Source: LW40-45 sp048883105 (GTDB lineage: Archaea; Asgardarchaeota; Lokiarchaeia; Sigyniarchaeales; SOKP01). Taken from it: DNA of 35,799 bases. The notes under the pieces were generated by a model. That model made no database searches, was not told the DNA's origin, and was given only the letters and a program-made list of their open reading frames with translations. Within the stretch, counting starts at the first letter, position 1. Every line of letters begins with the position of its first letter. Both the position numbers and the translations under genes were made by a program. Below are positions 32,807 through 35,799 of the stretch, one piece after another. The stretch is from contig JBHLQY010000017.1 in NCBI GenBank assembly GCA_048883105.1, positions 1-35,799 on the forward strand, written 5' to 3'.

Positions 32807-33401
32807 TAAAATCAGGATCTATATCTTTATTCATAATCTGAAAATTCTTCACATTATAATAAATAGGCTTACTTAGCCTGTCTACTGTTGCAACAATTAA
32901 TTCCTTGCGAGAGCTCATGGCAACTCTAGAAATTTTGTCTAATTCTCTTAGTTCTATTGGATCTCCCTCAAAAACAGGGAAAATTAAATATTTAGCAGAA
33001 TCTTTTTCGTAATCTGCACCTCTTTTATACACCCGAAATTCAATTCCATCTCCATATCCCGTACGAACTATATATCCTCTCTTTCTTAAATCCATGTAGA
33101 TTATATACTTATGCCATAATCTTTCGTCAAATTGAGTAAAATAAGTTAATAAATCTTCAAAATCGTATTGTTTCTTATTCTTATCATTATCTTCCCATAT
33201 CAGTATCCTATGCCTTTCACTAAGGAGCAATACTTCAACAGAATCTAAAATTAAAATTTCTTTTCCTTCCCTATTTTTTTCAACATTCCCTATATATGAA
33301 ATCTTGTAAAATTCTTCAATTCCTTCAAGATCAGAAATCACCACTTTATCTTTCTCTATTGCGCCTTCTACTTGAATTTTCTCATCAGATTTTTCTGTCA
33401 T
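32796..33401 (-). CDS. tRNA-splicing endonuclease subunit with a substituted catalytic histidine
   Basis: The 201-residue protein matches archaeal tRNA intron endonuclease. Its C-terminal domain reads YMDLRKRGYIVRTGYGDGIE, FRVYKRG, DSAKYLIFPV and SSRKELIVATVD. Against the M. jannaschii triad Tyr115, His125 and Lys156 the equivalent positions are Tyr125, Ser135 and Lys166, each offset by ten, so the catalytic His is replaced by Ser. The N-terminal part (about 10-90) is the usual small alpha/beta domain. In (alpha-beta)2 enzymes one chain is structural, so this may be the non-catalytic chain, with a partner outside the window. It overlaps the PIN-KH ATPase by 11 bp. An older role in RNA handling together with that ATPase is possible. 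Confidence 0.85.
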   Translation of the reverse strand: MTEKSDEKIQVEGAIEKDKVVISDLEGIEEFYKISYIGNVEKNREGKEILILDSVEVLLLSERHRILIWEDNDKNKKQYDFEDLLTYFTQFDERLWHKYIIYMDLRKRGYIVRTGYGDGIEFRVYKRGADYEKDSAKYLIFPVFEGDPIELRELDKISRVAMSSRKELIVATVDRLSKPIYYNVKNFQIMNKDIDPDFNAR

Positions 33402-33499
33402 ATCCTAATTGATATTTATATTTTCTAATTAATGAATTTAATCATTTCTTTACCCAATTAGAAAAATTAATTTGGTATCGAGTATTTTTTTCCTTAACT

Positions 33500-34069
33500 A
33501 TGAAAGAACTGCTGGAAAAATTGCTAATTCGATTAAAGGGCGCAAAAAAAGTCCTATTTATGGGTATTGGTGAAGAAAAAATGACGGATGATGGAGTAGG
33601 ACCTTATATTACAAGTGAATTTCTAAATTATTCCAACGAAAAATTCTTATTTATAAATGCTAATATTGATCCAATGTCAAGAATCGATCAAATTGTGAAT
33701 TTTCATCCTTCTCATTTAGTTATTTTGGATACATGCACATTAAATGCCCCTGCTGGCACCGTTGCTCTTTTAGAACGAGAAAATATAAGTGAATTCGTGC
33801 CAATATCTTCCCATACAATACCAATTCATATAGTAATTGATTTAATCGTCGAAAAAATCCCTAATTTAAGCGTATTTATGATCGGTTTTGTTCCCAAAAG
33901 TCTTGAAGGATTCGAGGAGCTTACTTTATATAAAGATAGAGAATACACTATTGATGATAAAAACGAAAATTTAGACCTACCTTTTTTTAATTTTCAACTT
34001 ACCGAAACAATTCAAAAAGTAGCTGACGAAATGATTATTATTATTAAAGAATTAATTAAAAAGTTGTAA
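33500..34069 (+). CDS. Hydrogenase maturation protease (HycI/HyaD family)
   Basis: The 189-residue protein matches the endopeptidase that trims the large subunit of [NiFe]-hydrogenases after nickel insertion. GIGEEKMTDDGVGPYI (22-37) carries the first acidic ligand, VILDTCTLNAPAG (74-86) the second Asp, and SSHTIPIHIVIDLI (103-116) the His ligand; FMIGFVP follows. The usual GN at the start of the first motif is GIG here, a minor change. No hydrogenase structural gene lies within the window, so the substrate must be elsewhere. The gene is divergent from the tRNA endonuclease subunit and converges with the E1-like gene. Confidence 0.88.
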   Translation: MKELLEKLLIRLKGAKKVLFMGIGEEKMTDDGVGPYITSEFLNYSNEKFLFINANIDPMSRIDQIVNFHPSHLVILDTCTLNAPAGTVALLERENISEFVPISSHTIPIHIVIDLIVEKIPNLSVFMIGFVPKSLEGFEELTLYKDREYTIDDKNENLDLPFFNFQLTETIQKVADEMIIIIKELIKKL

Positions 34070-34126
34070 AATTCTCTCTTGTATCTTTAGTATAATGATA
34101 TAGATCGTTTTTAAAAATCTTTAAAA

Positions 34127-34960
34127 TTACTTTGCCCCACATACTGAACAATCTTCTCTCTTTTCTAAAAGATAACTTTCTAAAGTGTTGGAAAATAGGT
34201 CAAATATGATTCGATTGGGGCAGTCTTTTCTATGGATTGCTTGAATTAATATGTTCACTGCTAAAGTCGAAGAAACCATTGCTGTTAAGATAATAGTTGC
34301 TCCAAATTCTAGATTTTTAAAATCACGGCTCTCCAGCTCTTTCCAATCTATTCTCTCAAATGATAATATATTGTCTTGTGAAAATTTTTTAACCTTATGT
34401 TTATCCCAAACAGAACACAAAATTGCTTGAAGACATTCGTAACATGGTTTATTTCCGTCTGAAGCTTGATATAAAATCATCCCTGAATATCCAGAAAAAG
34501 GGTCAGTTCCACTATAAATCATTGGTTTCCCTAGTTTTAAACATAGAATACCAACTAAAGATCTCTTTATTTCTGGCAAATCTAGACTATTCATTATGAA
34601 ATCACTTTCCTTAACGATTTCTATTGTTTTTTGCCAATCCTCAAAAATGTCGTAATTATAGGCTACGATTTCTGAAGATAAATTATCCAAATTATCTAAC
34701 GTATTTTTTGCTACATCAGCTTTATTCTTTCCGATATCATTCTTTGAATAAAGAGTTTGTCTATTTAAGTTTGAAGCCTCCACGATGTCGTAATCAACTA
34801 AAATTATTTTTTTAAATCCAATTCTCGTAGCTAATAATGCAATATTGCAACCTATACCTCCAATCCCTAAAATAGACAAAATCGAAGAACCTATTTTATC
34901 CTGCGAGAACCACGGTATTTTTTCTTGACGAGAGAAATATCTATTATTATACTTACTCAT
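34127..34960 (-). CDS. E1-like ThiF/MoeB-family adenylyltransferase next to the ubiquitin-like gene
   Basis: I place the start at ATG 34960 (MSKYNNRYFSRQEKIPWF); a TTG at 35002 would add 14 hydrophobic residues that do not fit the family. The 277-residue protein has the nucleotide motif GIGGIGCNIA (32-41), the acidic LVDYD (55-59), NLNRQ (64-68), the SLDLPEIKR loop (126-134) with Asp127, and zinc cysteines C173/C176 (CYEC) and C271/C274 (CSVC). Such enzymes adenylate the C-terminal glycine of a beta-grasp protein. The ubiquitin-like gene 83 bp upstream on the same strand ends in Gly-Gly-Phe and is the likely substrate. It lacks the second catalytic half of eukaryotic UBA1. A T-run separates the two genes. 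Confidence 0.9.
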   Translation of the reverse strand: MSKYNNRYFSRQEKIPWFSQDKIGSSILSILGIGGIGCNIALLATRIGFKKIILVDYDIVEASNLNRQTLYSKNDIGKNKADVAKNTLDNLDNLSSEIVAYNYDIFEDWQKTIEIVKESDFIMNSLDLPEIKRSLVGILCLKLGKPMIYSGTDPFSGYSGMILYQASDGNKPCYECLQAILCSVWDKHKVKKFSQDNILSFERIDWKELESRDFKNLEFGATIILTAMVSSTLAVNILIQAIHRKDCPNRIIFDLFSNTLESYLLEKREDCSVCGAK

Positions 34961-35043
34961 AATTAATGAGAAAAAAGGAGTAAAGGAATATAAAAATAAC
35001 AAATTTAAAAAATAAAATATTATAAAAAAAAAATTTTTAAATT

Positions 35044-35305
35044 CTAAAATCCTCCTGCTTGCGTAGCCATAACAGTTATTACGTCTTTTTTAGGGTGAAT
35101 CCCGATTTTAGCAAATTTTAAATTATCTGGTAGTACCTTTCCTTTAAAAATAAATTGAATTGCCAAGATAGGATTCAATTTATATTCTCTCTGAACTGAT
35201 TTTTTGATATCAGCAATATTTTGATTAGGATCTACCTCAATTAATTTAATAGCTTGGTCTGGAGGAACCCCAGTAAGTCGGAATCTATATTGAGTAATTT
35301 TTCAT
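35044..35305 (-). CDS. Ubiquitin-like beta-grasp protein with C-terminal Gly-Gly-Phe (start in another frame)
   Basis: The minus-strand frame ending at TAG 35044-35046 encodes about 85 residues. It contains IKLIEVDPNQNIADIKKSVQ, then FIFKGKVLPDNLKFAKIGI, and ends ITVMATQAGGF. It aligns along its length with ubiquitin (LIFAGKQLEDGRTLSDYNI and the LRGG end), with one extra Phe after Gly-Gly. Ubiquitin precursors need that tail cut off by a protease before E1 activation. In its own frame there is no ATG, GTG or TTG before the stops TGATGA. An ATG at 35305 is one base out: with four A bases rather than five after it, the product would start MKITQYRFRLTGVPPDQ. This is either a sequence error, a +1 frameshift, or a non-standard ATT start at 35298. 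Confidence 0.8.
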
Positions 35306-35378
35306 CACTTTCTTTTTTTAGATTAGGATTTATTATGTCTATTATATCATCTGAAATAATTAAGGATTTTTATCTAAA

Positions 35379-35386
35379 TATTTATA
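35379..35386 (-). promoter_or_regulatory. TATA-like box upstream of the ubiquitin-like gene
   Basis: On the minus strand TATAAATA lies 74 bp before the ATG at 35305, giving a predicted leader of about 50 bases. This places the transcription start downstream of any longer N-terminal extension in other frames, and so favours a short protein starting near 35305. Confidence 0.4.
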
Positions 35387-35439
35387 CTTAAGTTCGATGT
35401 TTCAAAATTTAAATCTGTTGTCAAGATAAAATTTTACCT

Positions 35440-35628
35440 TTAAATTCGAAATGGTTCGGGTGGTGGTGGGGGGCCAGGTGGTGCGGGGCCTGGATGGATA
35501 GGAGGGCCTGGTCGAAACGGAGGGCGTTGAAATAAGTTTTCTAACGATGAAAGTCGATTTTCTAACTCATCTAATCTTTTTTCAATTTTTTTTATCCTTT
35601 CCAATAAATTCGGGTTTTCTATTGACAT
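35440..35628 (-). CDS. Small coiled-coil protein with proline-rich tail
   Basis: The 62-residue protein has a helical N-terminal half with heptads (LLERIKKIEKRLDELENRL then SSLENLF), likely a coiled-coil oligomerisation segment. The tail reads PPFRPGPPIHPGP, APPGPPPPPEPF, with over half its residues Pro or Gly. The GC-rich tail (35441-35530) stands out in the AT-rich region. No membrane segment or signal is seen. Proline-rich tails of this kind bind profilin, SH3- or WW-type proteins in eukaryotes; Asgard archaea have profilins and actins, so a role as a clustering scaffold for profilin is an attractive guess. Similar short Pro-rich peptides can also be unrelated. It lies upstream of the ubiquitin-like gene, same strand, 134 bp away. 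Confidence 0.6.
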   Translation of the reverse strand: MSIENPNLLERIKKIEKRLDELENRLSSLENLFQRPPFRPGPPIHPGPAPPGPPPPPEPFRI

Positions 35629-35799
35629 TTTTAAATAATTTTAATTTATTTTATGCAATTTTAATTGTTTCATAATTATGATACTCATTTTTTTTAAAAT
35701 TTTTATCTAAATTTTTTTAAAAACTATTCATTTTTGTAATCTATACTAAATTTTAATTTTAAGTATTTTTATTAATATTAAGTTTTAGTTTTAAAAAAA

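Noticed and set aside
34961..35002. TTG start of the E1-like gene giving a hydrophobic 14-residue N-terminus
   Set aside because: The internal ATG at 34960 gives the RYFSRQ start usual for the family, and the extra residues fall in a T-rich promoter-like stretch.
35300..35370. N-terminal extension of the ubiquitin-like protein in the third frame (peptide ending NPNLKKESDEK)
   Set aside because: The frame looks coding-like but has no start codon, would need an extra A to join, and the TATA-like box at 35379-35386 places the transcript start inside it. A start near 35305 is simpler.
1..35799. CRISPR arrays, insertion sequences, integrases or phage genes
   Set aside because: No regularly spaced repeats, transposase motifs or structural phage proteins were seen on either strand; gene style and base composition are even apart from the short GC-rich spots at about 24.7 kb and 35.5 kb.

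Overview
The window is low-GC archaeal DNA, and its gene content points to an Asgard (Promethearchaeota) archaeon, most like Lokiarchaeia. I base this on eukaryote-like genes found together: an actin-family protein with eukaryotic-type nucleotide-binding motifs, a ubiquitin-like protein with a C-terminal Gly-Gly next to an E1-like adenylyltransferase, two longin-like proteins, a DRG-type TGS GTPase and a SIRT6-like sirtuin. Archaeal core genes (tRNA-splicing endonuclease subunit, PIN-KH ATPase, Dph6-like PP-loop protein, Ski2-type helicase) sit among them. I see no rRNA, confident tRNA, CRISPR array, insertion sequence or prophage.

Layout. 0-3 kb: a HEAT-like protein cut by the window edge, a membrane protein with a PH-like tail, a metallo-beta-lactamase-fold hydrolase and a ModE-like regulator. 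3-9.5 kb: an actin-related protein carrying two inserted zinc ribbons, a membrane-anchored alpha/alpha-toroid protein, FolD, and a longin-like protein followed by a divergent DRG-like GTPase with a hairpin between them, then a second longin-like protein. 9.6-14.4 kb: a zinc-cluster Ski2-type helicase, a 53-residue protein, a protein with four CxxC pairs and a Dph6-like enzyme. 14.5-20.6 kb: metabolism and transport (GPH-type sugar symporter, DUF2804, ECF S component, ZIP transporter, flavin-reductase-like protein, PfkB kinase). 20.6-24.6 kb: a metallophosphoesterase with an unrecognised N-terminal region and an amidohydrolase-YjbQ fusion. 24.6-25.1 kb: a GC-rich stretch that folds into a multi-helix RNA flanked by a TATA-like box and a T-tract. 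25.1-29.3 kb: a long membrane-anchored coiled coil, an APC permease and a PHP phosphoesterase on one strand. 29.3-30.3 kb: a pair of hot-dog (MaoC-like) subunits. 30.4-34.1 kb: sirtuin, PIN-KH ATPase overlapping a tRNA endonuclease subunit, and a hydrogenase maturation protease. 34.1-35.6 kb: E1-like enzyme, ubiquitin-like protein and a coiled-coil protein with a proline-rich tail.

The most rewarding items are these. (1) The ubiquitin-like gene at 35044-35305 ends in Gly-Gly-Phe and has no usable start in its own frame; one base too many in an A run separates it from an ATG. (2) The actin-related protein has an eight-cysteine double zinc ribbon inserted before the last actin motif. (3) The structured RNA lies at about 24.69-24.77 kb. 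(4) The longin/DRG pair encodes a GTPase whose G1 and G3 motifs have lost conserved glycines. (5) The EndA-like protein keeps the catalytic Tyr and Lys at exact spacing but has Ser in place of the catalytic His. (6) A proline-rich peptide lies in a genome with actin. A ZIP transporter gene shows the same kind of frame problem as the ubiquitin-like gene, so a homopolymer assembly error is a real alternative in both.
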